Source of the DNA: Pseudomonas kuykendallii
GTDB taxonomy: Bacteria; Pseudomonadota; Gammaproteobacteria; Pseudomonadales; Pseudomonadaceae
Reading direction: 5' to 3'
NCBI RefSeq assembly: GCF_900106975.1
Contig: NZ_FNNU01000003.1
Coordinates: 619,002 to 683,001 of the forward strand
Length of the DNA stretch: 64,000 bases
Shown here in pieces: positions 1 through 13,258 of the stretch. Every line of letters starts with the position of its first letter. Positions within the stretch are counted from its first letter, which is position 1. Both the position numbers and the translations under genes were made by a program. The notes beneath the pieces were generated by a model. That model searched no databases. It saw only the letters and a program-made list of their open reading frames with translations, and was not told where the DNA came from.

Positions 1-189
1 GGTCTGCGCCCAGCGGGCGACCTTGGCGGCATCCGGCCAGGCGTAGAAGGTCGTGTTGCCCTCGACGCTGTTGAACAGGTGGCAGTAATGGGCGAGGAAG
101 TCTTCGGCGGCCGCCTCGCGCGGAAACACCGAACCACGCCAGGCGGCATCGTTCCAGGAAGGGCAACCGAGAAAGTACGGGAGCGGCAC
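1..189 (-). CDS. DUF72 (YecE-like) family protein, N-terminal part
   Basis: Only the first 63 codons are in the window; the gene runs off the left edge. The minus-strand reading starts at a GTG whose G is the last base of the upstream gene's TAG stop, so the two genes overlap by one base. The visible protein begins MPLPYFLGCPSWNDAAWRG and later has a FNSVEGNTTFY segment. The G-C-P-S-W...W opening and the 'N-S-V-E-x-N-T-T-F-Y' stretch are typical of DUF72 proteins, a TIM-barrel family of unknown function. The role is unknown. The family call rests on these motifs only because the rest is missing. Confidence 0.72.
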   Translation of the reverse strand, partial: MPLPYFLGCPSWNDAAWRGSVFPREAAAEDFLAHYCHLFNSVEGNTTFYAWPDAAKVARWAQT

Positions 190-542
190 TAGGCGTAGAG
201 GTCGAGTCCGAGGACTTCGTTGGCGTCCAGCTCGCTGGCGTAGCTGGCGGTGGTGCTGTAGCTGGCCAGGGCCTGGGCGGCGCGGCTGGTCACCGGGCGT
301 TCGTAGGTGTCGGTGTAACGGACGATGGGCAGGCTGTCGTCGTTCGACTCGCGGGCGGTCTTGCTCGGCTCGACCTGACGCGGCTGCGCGATGTTCTCGA
401 AGTCCTGGCTGGCGGCCGTCGAGGTGGCATCTTCCCGGCGCAGCCCATCCCCGCGCGAAACGTCGCGGTAGGGCGCGATCGCCGTTCCCTGTCGGGAGGA
501 GCGATCCGCTGTGTAGGGGGATGTATAACCGTCGATACGCAT
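189..542 (-). CDS. Small hypothetical protein, Pseudomonas-type
   Basis: A 117-residue protein, polar and low in hydrophobic segments, with no signal peptide or membrane helix. It begins MRIDGYTSPYT and is rich in Ser, Thr, Asp and Arg through the middle, suggesting a largely disordered protein. A GAGG-type ribosome site lies just upstream of the ATG at 542. It overlaps the downstream DUF72 start by one base and lies about 150 bases downstream of tsaB, so it may share its transcript. I recall a similarly placed hypothetical gene beside tsaB in P. aeruginosa. I do not recognise a domain and assign no function. Confidence 0.6.
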   Translation of the reverse strand: MRIDGYTSPYTADRSSRQGTAIAPYRDVSRGDGLRREDATSTAASQDFENIAQPRQVEPSKTARESNDDSLPIVRYTDTYERPVTSRAAQALASYSTTASYASELDANEVLGLDLYA

Positions 543-693
543 TGGATAACCTCAAGGTCGCGCCACTCTAATCGGTCGCCTGGAGGCTGGCAATCGTCCC
601 CGGCACGGCGGCCAGGAACGCGGATGAACGGCGCCCCACACCTGCTCCGACCGGGCCGCGCAGGCCCCGTTCAGCCACCCCGCCGAGCGGTTT

Positions 694-1371
694 CTAGAGC
701 GGTGCCTTGGGCGTCGCCACGTTGTCGCGCAGATACACGGGCTGCGCCGCATCGGCTTCGACACCTTCGCCGCGCGCCCAGGCGAAACCGGCGAGCGCGA
801 GCAGGTCTTCGGCGTGCGGCAACAGACTGGCGTCCAGTGCCTGCGGCGCCACCGGCAAGCGCGCCACGTATCCCCAACCCGTGCCCGCGCCGAACCAGTT
901 GCCGGCGGCGTCGCGCGGCAGGCCGACGCGTTCGGGCGGCAGGACGGCCTCGGCGCCGAGCAGACGCATCTCGCCAGCCTCCAGCCGATAGCAACCCCAG
1001 TACACCTCGTCCATGCGCGCATCGATGGCCGCGGCGACCTGGGTGGCGGCGTGCTCGCGGTGAGCGCGCTGGGCAAGCACGGCGAGATCGGAGATCGGCA
1101 GCACTGGCCGCTCCAGGGCGAACGCCAGGCCCTGAACCACGCCGATGGCGATACGCACGCCGGTGAAGGCACCAGGGCCCCGGCCGAACGCGATGGCGTC
1201 CAGCGCACTCATGCCGATGCCGGCCTCGGCGAGGATCTCGCCGATCATCGGCAGCAGCCGCTGGGCATGCAGGCGCGGGATCACCTCGTGACGCACCAGC
1301 ACCCGCTGCTCATGGAGCAAGGCAACGGAACAGGCTTCGGTGGAGGTGTCCAGGGCCAGCAAGGTGGTCAT
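694..1371 (-). CDS. tsaB: tRNA threonylcarbamoyladenosine biosynthesis protein TsaB
   Basis: A 225-residue protein opening MTTLLALDTSTEACSVALL, the ASKHA-fold start typical of TsaB (formerly YeaZ). The segment GRGPGAFTGVRIAIGVVQGLA (residues about 64-84) is the family hallmark. TsaB is the partner and scaffold of TsaD in the complex that transfers threonylcarbamoyl to A37 of ANN-decoding tRNAs. TsaB lacks catalytic activity itself; it dimerises with TsaD and binds TsaE. The length fits the family. It lies downstream of adk but is separated from it by a strong terminator, so it probably has its own promoter in that gap. Confidence 0.95.
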   Translation of the reverse strand: MTTLLALDTSTEACSVALLHEQRVLVRHEVIPRLHAQRLLPMIGEILAEAGIGMSALDAIAFGRGPGAFTGVRIAIGVVQGLAFALERPVLPISDLAVLAQRAHREHAATQVAAAIDARMDEVYWGCYRLEAGEMRLLGAEAVLPPERVGLPRDAAGNWFGAGTGWGYVARLPVAPQALDASLLPHAEDLLALAGFAWARGEGVEADAAQPVYLRDNVATPKAPL

Positions 1372-1447
1372 CGGTGGGTCCGCAGTGAGGGAGGAAAAGG
1401 CCGCGCATTATAGCCGCAGCGTGCCGCTCGCTGCGGTGTACGGCGCA

Positions 1448-1476
1448 AACGAAAACGGCCCGCGAGCGGGCCGTTC
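1448..1476 (-). terminator. Rho-independent terminator after adk
   Basis: An inverted repeat, ACGGCCCG-CGAG-CGGGCCGT (1455-1474), is followed on the minus strand by TTTTCGTTTG. It lies 14 bases past the adk stop and before tsaB, so it ends the adk transcript. Confidence 0.8.
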
Positions 1477-1489
1477 GGAACGCGGTGGG

Positions 1490-5052
<3,563 letters not shown>

Positions 5053-5204
5053 GCCGGTTCTCCTCCGATCGTTCACGCCGGCGGTGGGCCGGCAATCAAT
5101 CTGAACGAGCACGGACGAAGTTGTTCAAACCCATGAGCCCGCCATCGGGCGATCAAACCCAACCACCTGCTCCGGAGCGGTACATGCCGGGGAATGAGGT
5201 AACC

Positions 5205-5552
5205 ATGAAGATTCGTGAACTGGCGAAACATTGGGAAGAGAACGCCAAGGGCCGACTGACCCGCGGCCAGTACAACATCAACCTGGACCTGGAATCCGCC
5301 GCACGCCTGGCGGCGCTGTCGGAGATGTATCCCAAGCGCAACGTCGAGGAACTGCTCGCCGAACTGGTCGCCGCCTCGCTGGAAGAGCTCGAAGCCAGCC
5401 TGCCCTACGTGAAGGGTAACCAGGTCGTCGCCGTCGACGAACAGGGCGACCCGCTGTACGAAGACATCGGCCCCACGCCGCGCTTCCTGGCACTGTCGCG
5501 TCGCTACCTGCAGGACCTCAGCGAAGAGCGCGAAAGCAGCAGCAACCACTAA
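5205..5552 (+). CDS. Conserved hypothetical protein (PA3688-like)
   Basis: A 115-residue soluble protein starting MKIRELAKHWEEN at an ATG preceded by GAGGT with good spacing; an in-frame ATG at 5184 lacks a better site. It is predicted mostly helical and acidic, with a central segment AARLAALSEMYPKRNVEELLAELVAASLEELE that looks like a ribbon-helix-helix-like or coiled helical pair, though I cannot assign a domain. I recall a homologue in the same place next to ppc in P. aeruginosa with no assigned function. It is divergent from ppc, so the two share the 150-base promoter region between them. Function unknown. Confidence 0.8.
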   Translation: MKIRELAKHWEENAKGRLTRGQYNINLDLESAARLAALSEMYPKRNVEELLAELVAASLEELEASLPYVKGNQVVAVDEQGDPLYEDIGPTPRFLALSRRYLQDLSEERESSSNH

Positions 5553-5661
5553 GCGCAACTCCCTTCTGCCGTCGAAGCCGCTAGCCAGAGCGGCTAGCCG
5601 GCGTTCGCCCAGCGTTTTCCGGACATGTATCTGCTGACCATTCGGTCAGGGAAAACAGTTG

Positions 5662-5689
5662 GAACATTTGTCCGTTGCCACCAGTCGGA
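5662..5689 (+). promoter_or_regulatory. Candidate AlgU (sigma-22/sigma-E type) promoter
   Basis: GAACAT (5662-5667) and TCGGA (5685-5689) are separated by 17 bases, close to the AlgU consensus GAACTT-N16/17-TCtgA. It lies about 120 bases upstream of the two lipoprotein genes. In P. aeruginosa, lptF is known to depend on AlgU, which supports the site. One mismatch in the -35 box leaves some doubt. Confidence 0.5.
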
Positions 5690-5810
5690 AAAGTATGTCG
5701 CCGCTGTCCCGGATGCCGCACACGCCCCTTCGCGCCTGTGCCGGACCGTCAGGAGACGACGGCGAGATCACGGAATAAACGATCGTACGGAAATCCAGGA
5801 GGCACTTCTT

Positions 5811-6215
5811 ATGAACTCAGGTAACGCCAAATCCGCTTCGTCCAGAAGCGGCTTCACGCTCGCTGCGCTGGCCCTTGGCAGCACCCTGCTACTCGCAGGC
5901 TGCGCCGGCAATCCGCCCACCGAACAGTTCGCCGTCAGTAACACCGTGCTGAAGAGCGCAACCGTCGCGGGCGCCACGGAGTACGCACCGGTCGAGCTGC
6001 GCACCGCGCAGGAAAAGATGGCCCGCGCCGAATCCCTGGCGAAGGAAAAAGACTACGAGCAGGCCCGTCGACTGGCCGAACAGGCCGAATGGGACGCCCG
6101 CGTAGCCGAACGCAAGGCGCTCGCCGCGAAGGCCGAGAAGGCCTACCAGGACTCGCAGCAGGGTGTGCAAGACCTGCGCGAAGAAGGCCAACGCAGCACC
6201 ATCATCGTCAAGTGA
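5811..6215 (+). CDS. DUF4398 domain lipoprotein
   Basis: A 134-residue protein with a lipoprotein signal: basic N-terminus, hydrophobic core, then lipobox LLAGC with the acylated Cys at residue 31. The next residue is Ala, so it should go to the outer membrane. The mature part is a helical, Lys/Glu/Ala-rich DUF4398 region (AQEKMARAESLAKEKDYEQ and onwards), related to TPR-like helical hairpins. An AGGAGG site precedes the ATG. The frame is open further upstream to 5625, but that part has no matching start. It is followed after 36 bases by lptF, with which it forms an operon of envelope proteins likely under AlgU control. Confidence 0.88.
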   Translation: MNSGNAKSASSRSGFTLAALALGSTLLLAGCAGNPPTEQFAVSNTVLKSATVAGATEYAPVELRTAQEKMARAESLAKEKDYEQARRLAEQAEWDARVAERKALAAKAEKAYQDSQQGVQDLREEGQRSTIIVK

Positions 6216-6251
6216 TGGCCCGGCAGACGAACTCGAAAAGGATGACTCGTT

Positions 6252-7034
6252 ATGCGTAAGACACTGTTGATACCTGCCCTTTCGGCGCTGACCCTGGCCC
6301 TTGCCGGTTGCGCCTCGAAACCCAACCCGAACCTCGACCAGGCTCGCGCCAGCTACAACCAGCTGCAGACCAATCCCCAGGCCGCCACCCTGGCGCCGGT
6401 CGAGACCAAGGAAGCCGCGGACATGCTCAGCCGCGCCGAACTGGCCTATTCCGGTGACAACGACCAGAAGACCGTCGACCAGTTGGCCTACCTGACCAAT
6501 CAGCGCGTGGTCGTGGCTGAAGAAACCATCCGCATGAAGACGGCCGAGCAAAACCTCGCCGGCGCCGCCGCGCAACGCACCCAGGCTCGCCTGGAAGCAC
6601 GCACCGCGCAGGTGGATTCGCTGCTCGGCGCGCTGAAGCCGCAGGCGACCCCTCGCGGCGACATGGTCACGCTGGGTGACGTGCTGTTCGAAGTCGACCG
6701 TGCAGAGCTGAAACCGGCCGGTATGCGCCAGCTCTACACCCTCGGCGACTACTTGAAGAAGAACCCCGAGCGCCAGGTGGTGGTCGAGGGTTTCACCGAC
6801 AGCACCGGCACCGTCTCGCACAACCTGGAGCTGTCGCAGCGCCGCGCCGACTCGGTGAAGGCCGCGCTGGTCAGCATGGGCATCGCGCCGCAGCGCATCA
6901 CCACCCAGGGTTATGGCAAGAGCAACCCGGTGGCGAGCAACGACACCCCGGACTCGCGCGTGCTCAACCGCCGCGTCGAGATCACCATCTCGCCGGATGC
7001 CCAGCCGGTCGCCCCACGGGTAATCACCCAGTAA
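6252..7034 (+). CDS. lptF: OmpA-family lipoprotein LptF
   Basis: A 260-residue outer-membrane lipoprotein. The lipobox LALAGC places the acylated Cys at residue 20. A DUF4398-like helical region (residues about 30-120) is followed by a C-terminal OmpA peptidoglycan-binding domain: GDVLFEVDRAELKPAG, then VEGFTDSTGT, LSQRRADSVKAAL and NRRVEI carry the diaminopimelate-binding Asp/Arg pattern. It anchors the outer membrane to peptidoglycan. In P. aeruginosa LptF is AlgU-dependent and contributes to hypochlorite resistance and adhesion. The preceding gene encodes a protein like its own N-terminal region, suggesting duplication. A terminator follows 20 bases later. Confidence 0.92.
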   Translation: MRKTLLIPALSALTLALAGCASKPNPNLDQARASYNQLQTNPQAATLAPVETKEAADMLSRAELAYSGDNDQKTVDQLAYLTNQRVVVAEETIRMKTAEQNLAGAAAQRTQARLEARTAQVDSLLGALKPQATPRGDMVTLGDVLFEVDRAELKPAGMRQLYTLGDYLKKNPERQVVVEGFTDSTGTVSHNLELSQRRADSVKAALVSMGIAPQRITTQGYGKSNPVASNDTPDSRVLNRRVEITISPDAQPVAPRVITQ

Positions 7035-7055
7035 GCGACTCGACCGCAAAATCAG

Positions 7056-7080
7056 AACCCCGCCTCGGCGGGGTTTTTCT
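7056..7080 (+). terminator. Terminator of the lptF operon
   Basis: The stem ACCCCGCC/GGCGGGGT with a short loop runs into TTTTTCTTT, immediately after the lptF stop codon. Confidence 0.9.
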
Positions 7081-7083
7081 TTA

Positions 7084-7449
7084 GTAGGGTGCGCCATGCG
7101 CACCGCAACCTCACTCGGAAACCCATGGTGCGCGCGGCGCACCCTACATAAACCGCGGCACGCATGAACCTCGACGGCCTTTCGTAGGGTGCGCCATGCG
7201 CACCGCAACCTCACTCGGAAACCCACGGTGCGCACAGCGCACCCTACGTAAACCGCGGTACGCATGAACCTCGACGGCCTTTCGTAGGGTGCGCCATGCG
7301 CATCGCAATGCCCATTCAGGAGCCATTGGTGCGCGCGGCGCACCCTACGTAAACCGCGGCACGCATGAACCTCGACGACCTTTCGTAGGGTGCGCCATGC
7401 GCACCGCAATCCCCACTCGGAAGCCATTGCTGCGCATGGCGCACCCTAC
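7084..7449 (+). repeat. Array of four ~64-bp palindromes with ~36-bp constant spacers
   Basis: Four units start at 7084, 7184, 7284 and 7385. Each begins GTAGGGTGCGCCATGCGCA and ends with the inverse GCGCACCCTAC, enclosing a variable centre, so each unit can fold into a long hairpin. The three spacers are near-identical (GTAAACCGCGGCACGCATGA and onward), giving a ~100-base period. No gene is present. The array occupies the gap between the lptF and groEL terminators and resembles intergenic REP-like palindromes known in Pseudomonas genomes, though I cannot name the family. Confidence 0.9.
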
Positions 7450-7485
7450 GGAAGGCGGCTCGGCAGGGGATCCAATTCGCACGCA

Positions 7486-7512
7486 TAAAAAAGCCCCGCT
7501 TTCGCGGGGCTC
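7486..7512 (-). terminator. Terminator of the groESL operon
   Basis: On the minus strand GAGCCCCGC-GAAA-GCGGGGCTTTTTT forms a GC stem with a U tract, 25 bases past the groEL stop. Confidence 0.9.
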
Positions 7513-7537
7513 TCGGTACAGCGGGTGCCGGGTCGGC

Positions 7538-9190
<1,653 letters not shown>

Positions 9191-9225
9191 TCAATTCTTC
9201 AATTAGTGACGGGATTCGCGGGGAA

Positions 9226-9519
9226 TCAGGCTTCGATGACGGCGAGGATTTCGTTCTCGCTCATCACCAGCAGGTCTTCGCCGTCGACTTTCACGGTGTT
9301 GCTGCCGGAGTAAGGGCCAAACACCACTTTGTCGCCGACTTTGACGGCCAGGGCGCGCACTCCACCGTTTTCCAGCACTTTACCGGCGCCGACAGCGACG
9401 ATTTCGCCGCGGTTCGGTTTTTCGGCAGCGGAACCCGGCAGCACGATGCCGCCTGCGGTCTTGGTTTCTTCTTCGCTGCGGCGAATGACGACGCGGTCAT
9501 GCAGGGGACGAAGCTTCAT
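9226..9519 (-). CDS. groES: Co-chaperonin GroES (10 kDa)
   Basis: A 97-residue protein matching the standard length. It begins [14 protein letters not shown] and has the mobile loop [19 protein letters not shown] (residues about 16-34) that docks on GroEL. The dome and beta-barrel segment [14 protein letters not shown] is also intact. It caps the GroEL folding chamber in the cytoplasm. The open frame reaches upstream to 9684, but the ATG at 9519 follows a GGGAGAG ribosome site. It is the first gene of the groESL operon, behind a sigma-32-type promoter. Confidence 0.99.
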   Translation of the reverse strand: MKLRPLHDRVVIRRSEEETKTAGGIVLPGSAAEKPNRGEIVAVGAGKVLENGGVRALAVKVGDKVVFGPYSGSNTVKVDGEDLLVMSENEILAVIEA

Positions 9520-9656
9520 TGTCGATCTCTCCCAATTGAGTGTTTTCCGGCGCCGGCTCGATGCCGGCGGGTTAAATCCGGCGGTGCCGGTTGCGGCCCG
9601 CAGAGCGGACCGCAGAAGACAGCCTGTCGACGTGACAGGGACCTTGCGGTGTCCGC

Positions 9657-9685
9657 TAGATGCGGGCGTACAAGCGCATTTCAAG
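9657..9685 (-). promoter_or_regulatory. Sigma-32 heat-shock promoter of groESL
   Basis: On the minus strand CTTGAAA (9685-9679), a 12-base spacer and CCCGCATCTA (9666-9657) closely match the sigma-32 consensus CTTGAAA-N11-16-CCCCATnTA. It lies about 140 bases upstream of groES. No CIRCE-type inverted repeat was seen, so control appears to be by RpoH. Confidence 0.75.
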
Positions 9686-9747
9686 GGTCGCGGGCAAAAA
9701 AATTTCGTTATCGCGGCGCAGACGGGCAGGCATACGAACGCAGCCGA

Positions 9748-10209
9748 TCACTGATCGCGGCGTTCGTACTCGCCCTCGATGACATTGGGTCGGGCTGCGT
9801 TAGGTCGGGCCGCGCCGCCCGCCGGGTCGTCGGAGAACGCGCGCTGGCGCTGCACCTGCGCCTCGATCCGGCGCCCGACGGCGCGCAGGAGCAGGCCGCG
9901 GGTGAAGGGGACGATGAACAGCAGGCCGATGATGTCGCTGAGAAAGCCCGGCAGTATCAGCAAGGCGCCGCCCAGGGCGACCATCAGCCCCTCGAGCATT
10001 TCCTTTTCGGGCAACTCGCCGCGCGCCAGGCGCTCCCGCGCGCGCCAGGCCGTGGCGACGCCGGCGACGCGCAGCAGCAGGCCGCCGAGCAGCGCACTGC
10101 CCACCAGCAACAGCAGCGTGGGCAGCACGCCGATGGCGCCGCCGACCTTGATCAGCAGCGCCAGCTCGACGACCGGGAACAACAGGAACAGAAAGAAGAA
10201 AACACGCAT
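9748..10209 (-). CDS. fxsA: FxsA family membrane protein
   Basis: A 153-residue inner-membrane protein. The first 50 residues (MRVFFFLFLLFPVVELALLIKVG) hold two hydrophobic segments, and residues about 78-100 (LGGALLILPGFLSDIIGLLFIVP) hold another pair around the conserved LPGFLSDIIG motif of FxsA. The C-terminal tail is polar and Arg/Gln-rich. In E. coli overproduced FxsA relieves exclusion of phage T7 by the F plasmid; its normal role is unknown. It lies upstream of groES, as in P. aeruginosa, but the sigma-32 promoter sits between them, so it is probably transcribed separately. Confidence 0.92.
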   Translation of the reverse strand: MRVFFFLFLLFPVVELALLIKVGGAIGVLPTLLLLVGSALLGGLLLRVAGVATAWRARERLARGELPEKEMLEGLMVALGGALLILPGFLSDIIGLLFIVPFTRGLLLRAVGRRIEAQVQRQRAFSDDPAGGAARPNAARPNVIEGEYERRDQ

Positions 10210-10304
10210 CGTGGAATCCTTGGCGGAAGAACGGCTTCCGAGGGTATGAGATGACGGTGGGCAGCCGGCATTTCAAGGCCGGCAGGATAGCGACTGTTAC
10301 CGGA

Positions 10305-11039
10305 TTATTCGTCGCCGGGACCTTCCGAGACCGGCCAGGCGTCGGCACGGGCCAGCGCGACCAGCGCCTGGCGCACCTCGCCGGGGTTGCTGCAGGGTTC
10401 GGCGAACGGCAGCCAGTGCAGCGCCGCACCGATGCGCAGGTGGAAGCCTTCGCTGTCGATGCCGACCATCTGTGCCGGTTCGCCGTCTGGCAAGCCGGCC
10501 AGCCGGACGTAGTGGGCGATGGCATCGGGGTGATCGCCGTTCATGTGTTCGACCATCGAGGTTTCGCTGTTGCCGGCGAAGGGGTTGGCGAGTTCGACCC
10601 GGTCCAGCCAGTGAATCGCGCCGAAACCGCCGATGTAGCGCCAGCGCACAGGCTGCAGCACCCAGAAGTCGAAGTCGTGGGCCAGGTGATAGTCCTGCGA
10701 GGCGGGAAAGTAGCGATAGAACCGCCGGGCCGCCGCTTCGATCTCCCCGGCGCCGTGCAACGGGCTGGCCTCGGCGAGCAGGGTCAGGCGCCCCGCCGCC
10801 TGCACGTCCTGCGCGCCACGCTCGCCCACCAGCAGCGAGCACTTCCCGTCGGCCTTGAGGTTGTGGGTATGCTGGGCGATACGGCTGATCAGGATCAGCG
10901 GCCTGCCCGAGGCGTCGAGACAGAACGGCGCCACCGAGCCGAACGGAAAGCCGGGCATGGCCTTGGACTGGGTGGAAAGCACGCCGCGGTACTCCCGCAG
11001 CAACAACTGGCGTGCATGCTGGCTCGATCGAACGCTCAC
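10305..11039 (-). CDS. HugZ-family / pyridoxamine-phosphate-oxidase-fold protein
   Basis: A 244-residue protein with an N-terminal split-barrel flavin-binding fold (residues about 10-150: [40 protein letters not shown]). The C-terminal DUF2470-like domain has [16 protein letters not shown], containing the heme/metal-type histidines typical of HugZ heme oxygenases. It may degrade heme or bind flavin; substrate is not shown. I chose a GTG start at 11039 (VSVRSSQ) because AAGGAGT lies 7 bases upstream; the longer frame to 11120 has no comparable site. It is divergent from the SDR gene at 11138, sharing a 98-base region. Confidence 0.85.
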   Translation of the reverse strand: MSVRSSQHARQLLLREYRGVLSTQSKAMPGFPFGSVAPFCLDASGRPLILISRIAQHTHNLKADGKCSLLVGERGAQDVQAAGRLTLLAEASPLHGAGEIEAAARRFYRYFPASQDYHLAHDFDFWVLQPVRWRYIGGFGAIHWLDRVELANPFAGNSETSMVEHMNGDHPDAIAHYVRLAGLPDGEPAQMVGIDSEGFHLRIGAALHWLPFAEPCSNPGEVRQALVALARADAWPVSEGPGDE

Positions 11040-11137
11040 CCCATGACTCCTTGGACGATTCCGTTGAGAATGGACAGGCTCAGCATAACGGGTTCGCCTT
11101 GGCGGCGACGACAACAACAATCAGCAGGGGATACACG

Positions 11138-11896
11138 ATGCAACTCAAGGACAAGGTCATCATAATCACCGGGGGCGGCCAGGGTCTCGGCCGCGCCATG
11201 GGCGAATACCTGGCGGCGAAGGGCGCACGCCTGGCGCTGGTCGATCTCAACCAGGAGAAACTCGACGAGGCCGTCGCCGCCTGCAAGGCCGCCGGGGGCG
11301 AGGCGAAAGCCTACCTGTGCAACGTTGCCAACGAAGAGCAGGTGACTCATCTGGTGAGCCAGGTGGCCGACGACTTCGGCGCGATCAACGGGCTGGTGAA
11401 CAACGCGGGAATCCTGCGCGACGGGCTGACCATCAAGGTCAAGGACGGCGAGCTGACCAAGCTGAGCCTGGCGCAGTGGCAGTCGGTGATCGACGTCAAC
11501 CTGACCGGCGTGTTCCTTTGCACCCGCGAGGTCGCGGCGAAGATGATCGAGCTGAAGAACGAAGGCGCGATCGTCAACATCTCCTCGATCTCCCGCGCCG
11601 GCAACATGGGCCAGGCCAACTACTCGGCGGCCAAGGCCGGGGTCGCGGCGGACACCGTGGTCTGGGCGAAGGAACTGGCGCGCTACGGCATCCGCGTGGC
11701 GGGCGTGGCGCCGGGCTTCATCGAGACCGACATGGTGGCGAGCATGAAACCCGAAGCGCTGGAGAAGATGACCTCGGGCATCCCGCTCAAGCGCCTCGGC
11801 AAGCCGGTTGAGATCGCCCACTCGGTGGCCTATATCTTCGAGAACGACTACTACACGGGGAGAGTGCTGGAACTCGACGGCGGCCTCCGCCTCTAG
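11138..11896 (+). CDS. Short-chain dehydrogenase/reductase (FabG-like)
   Basis: A 252-residue classical SDR. The cofactor motif TGGGQGLG lies at residues 10-17, the NNAG motif near residue 90, and the catalytic Ser (NISSISRAG) and YSAAK (Tyr and Lys) around residues 147-172. The charged residue after beta-2 (VDLNQEK) suggests a preference for NAD(H). The C-terminus has the conserved LDGGLRL. It resembles 3-ketoacyl-ACP/CoA reductases, but the substrate cannot be read from sequence. The ATG at 11138 follows AGCAGGGG. A bidirectional terminator follows at 12034. Confidence 0.92.
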   Translation: MQLKDKVIIITGGGQGLGRAMGEYLAAKGARLALVDLNQEKLDEAVAACKAAGGEAKAYLCNVANEEQVTHLVSQVADDFGAINGLVNNAGILRDGLTIKVKDGELTKLSLAQWQSVIDVNLTGVFLCTREVAAKMIELKNEGAIVNISSISRAGNMGQANYSAAKAGVAADTVVWAKELARYGIRVAGVAPGFIETDMVASMKPEALEKMTSGIPLKRLGKPVEIAHSVAYIFENDYYTGRVLELDGGLRL

Positions 11897-12033
11897 TTGG
11901 GTTTCGATCTCGGCGTTGAATGCCGGTTCAAGATGCTCATTTACAGGCGTAAATTCCGCTCTCTCGCCGGCATTCGCCTTGCCTGGCCTTAGCTCGCAAG
12001 ATCGAGACCAGACATCGCCAAGAGCGCCGAAAT

Positions 12034-12064
12034 GAAAAAGCCCCGCGATGCGGGGCTTTTTTCT
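12034..12064. terminator. Bidirectional terminator between the SDR and DUF481 genes
   Basis: AAAAAGCCCCGC-GAT-GCGGGGCTTTTTT is a symmetric hairpin with A and T tracts on both sides. It serves the plus-strand SDR gene and the minus-strand gene ending at 12079. The remaining bases from 11897 show no gene. Confidence 0.9.
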
Positions 12065-12078
12065 TGCGAGCGGGGCTT

Positions 12079-13089
12079 TTACCAACCCACGCCGAAACCT
12101 ACGGTGTAGCGGGTTTCGTTCAGCTCGCCATCGGAGTTGCCGCTGACGATGTCCTTCTCGGCCTTGAGGTTGAGCGAGGCCCAGTCGGTGACCTTGTAGC
12201 GCAGCCCGGCTTCGGAATCCAGGGCGTACTCGGCGACGCCGGACAGGGGTTTGCCGATCTCGCCGTTGGTGAAGATTTCCACCGTCTTGCCGATCAGGTA
12301 GCGGTTGTATTCCCACTTCAGCGCCAGCGAGTAGAAGTTGTCCTTGTTGCCGTTGCTGTATTCGTAGTCGGTGCGGTTGACCAGCGAGGTGAGCGAGAAG
12401 GCGCCCAGTTCGTTGTCCCAGAACTGGTAACCCGGGCCGGTACCCAGCGTACGCTGGCGCGCGAGGTCCTCGATCTTGTCGTTCTTGTAGTCGACACGGC
12501 CCTGCCAGAACCACTGTTCGGTGAAGAAGCGGTCGAGCGCGTACTCCAGCTGATAGTTGTTGGTGGTGGTGACGCCGTCGCTGCTTTCGCGGTTGTACTC
12601 GCCGTCGCCGTTATGCCGCCACAGGCCGTGCCTGGCCTTGGTCTTGAAGGCCACGTTGTAGTCGTCGGTGTCGGTGTCCGCGCGCTTGTAGTCCAGTGCC
12701 AGGTCGATGTTGCCGCTCCAGGTGAAGTCCTGGATCAGTGGCTTGGGCTGAATCATCTGCTGGATGCTCGCCAGCTCGATGGTCTTCGGAGCCTCGGCGG
12801 TCCCCAGCACCACCTTGCCGTCGTCGCCCTTGTGCAGGGAGTTGGCCAGTTGCGGGTCCTCGAAGTCGTCCTGGCGAACCAGCATCGGGGTCTCGCTCTC
12901 CAGCGTGGCGACCTTCTTCCAATCCAGCGGGATGGAGCCGCCGTAGTCCGTGTCCAGCATCAGCTTGCCGCCATCCAGCACCTTGACCTTGCCGGTCAGG
13001 CGATCGCCGTTCTTCAACCATACGGTGTCGGCGAACGCCGAGGTGGTGACACAGCCCAGGGTCAGGCACAGCAGGTTTCTCAACAACAT
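12079..13089 (-). CDS. DUF481 (YdiY-like) outer-membrane protein
   Basis: A 336-residue protein with a signal peptide (MLLRNLLCLTLGCVTTSAFA) cleaved before DTVWLKNGDRLTG. The N-terminal ~80 residues contain the 'GDRLTGKV...G.L.L.TDYGG.I.LDW' small domain. Residues about 125-336 are the DUF481 part, with alternating polar/aromatic strands (FKTKARHGLWRHNG, FWQGRVDYKND, ETRYTVGFGVGW) that read as an outer-membrane beta-barrel ending in aromatic Trp. A salt-induced outer-membrane role is proposed for relatives; function here is unknown. The longer frame to 13197 lacks a ribosome site. Confidence 0.88.
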   Translation of the reverse strand: MLLRNLLCLTLGCVTTSAFADTVWLKNGDRLTGKVKVLDGGKLMLDTDYGGSIPLDWKKVATLESETPMLVRQDDFEDPQLANSLHKGDDGKVVLGTAEAPKTIELASIQQMIQPKPLIQDFTWSGNIDLALDYKRADTDTDDYNVAFKTKARHGLWRHNGDGEYNRESSDGVTTTNNYQLEYALDRFFTEQWFWQGRVDYKNDKIEDLARQRTLGTGPGYQFWDNELGAFSLTSLVNRTDYEYSNGNKDNFYSLALKWEYNRYLIGKTVEIFTNGEIGKPLSGVAEYALDSEAGLRYKVTDWASLNLKAEKDIVSGNSDGELNETRYTVGFGVGW

Positions 13090-13258
13090 AGGCGTAGGTC
13101 TGCTTCCAGGGTTCGGGTAAGTCCGGGCATTATCCGGACGCACGGCAACTGAGCAACCAGACACACGGGCGGAGGGCAAGTTCAATGCAGGCTGCATGCC
13201 CCGTTTCAGGCGCTTCGGCGCCGTCCATGGCGGCGACGGGCGCGTCGGATGCCGCGCG

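Noticed and set aside
7084-7449. CRISPR array
   Set aside because: The period is ~100 bases, the repeated parts are long palindromes and the spacers are nearly identical, unlike unique CRISPR spacers; no cas genes are near.
11036-12514. 492-codon minus-strand frame across the SDR and DUF481 genes
   Set aside because: It spans two genes and a terminator in other frames; its sequence is Arg/Gly/His-rich without motifs.
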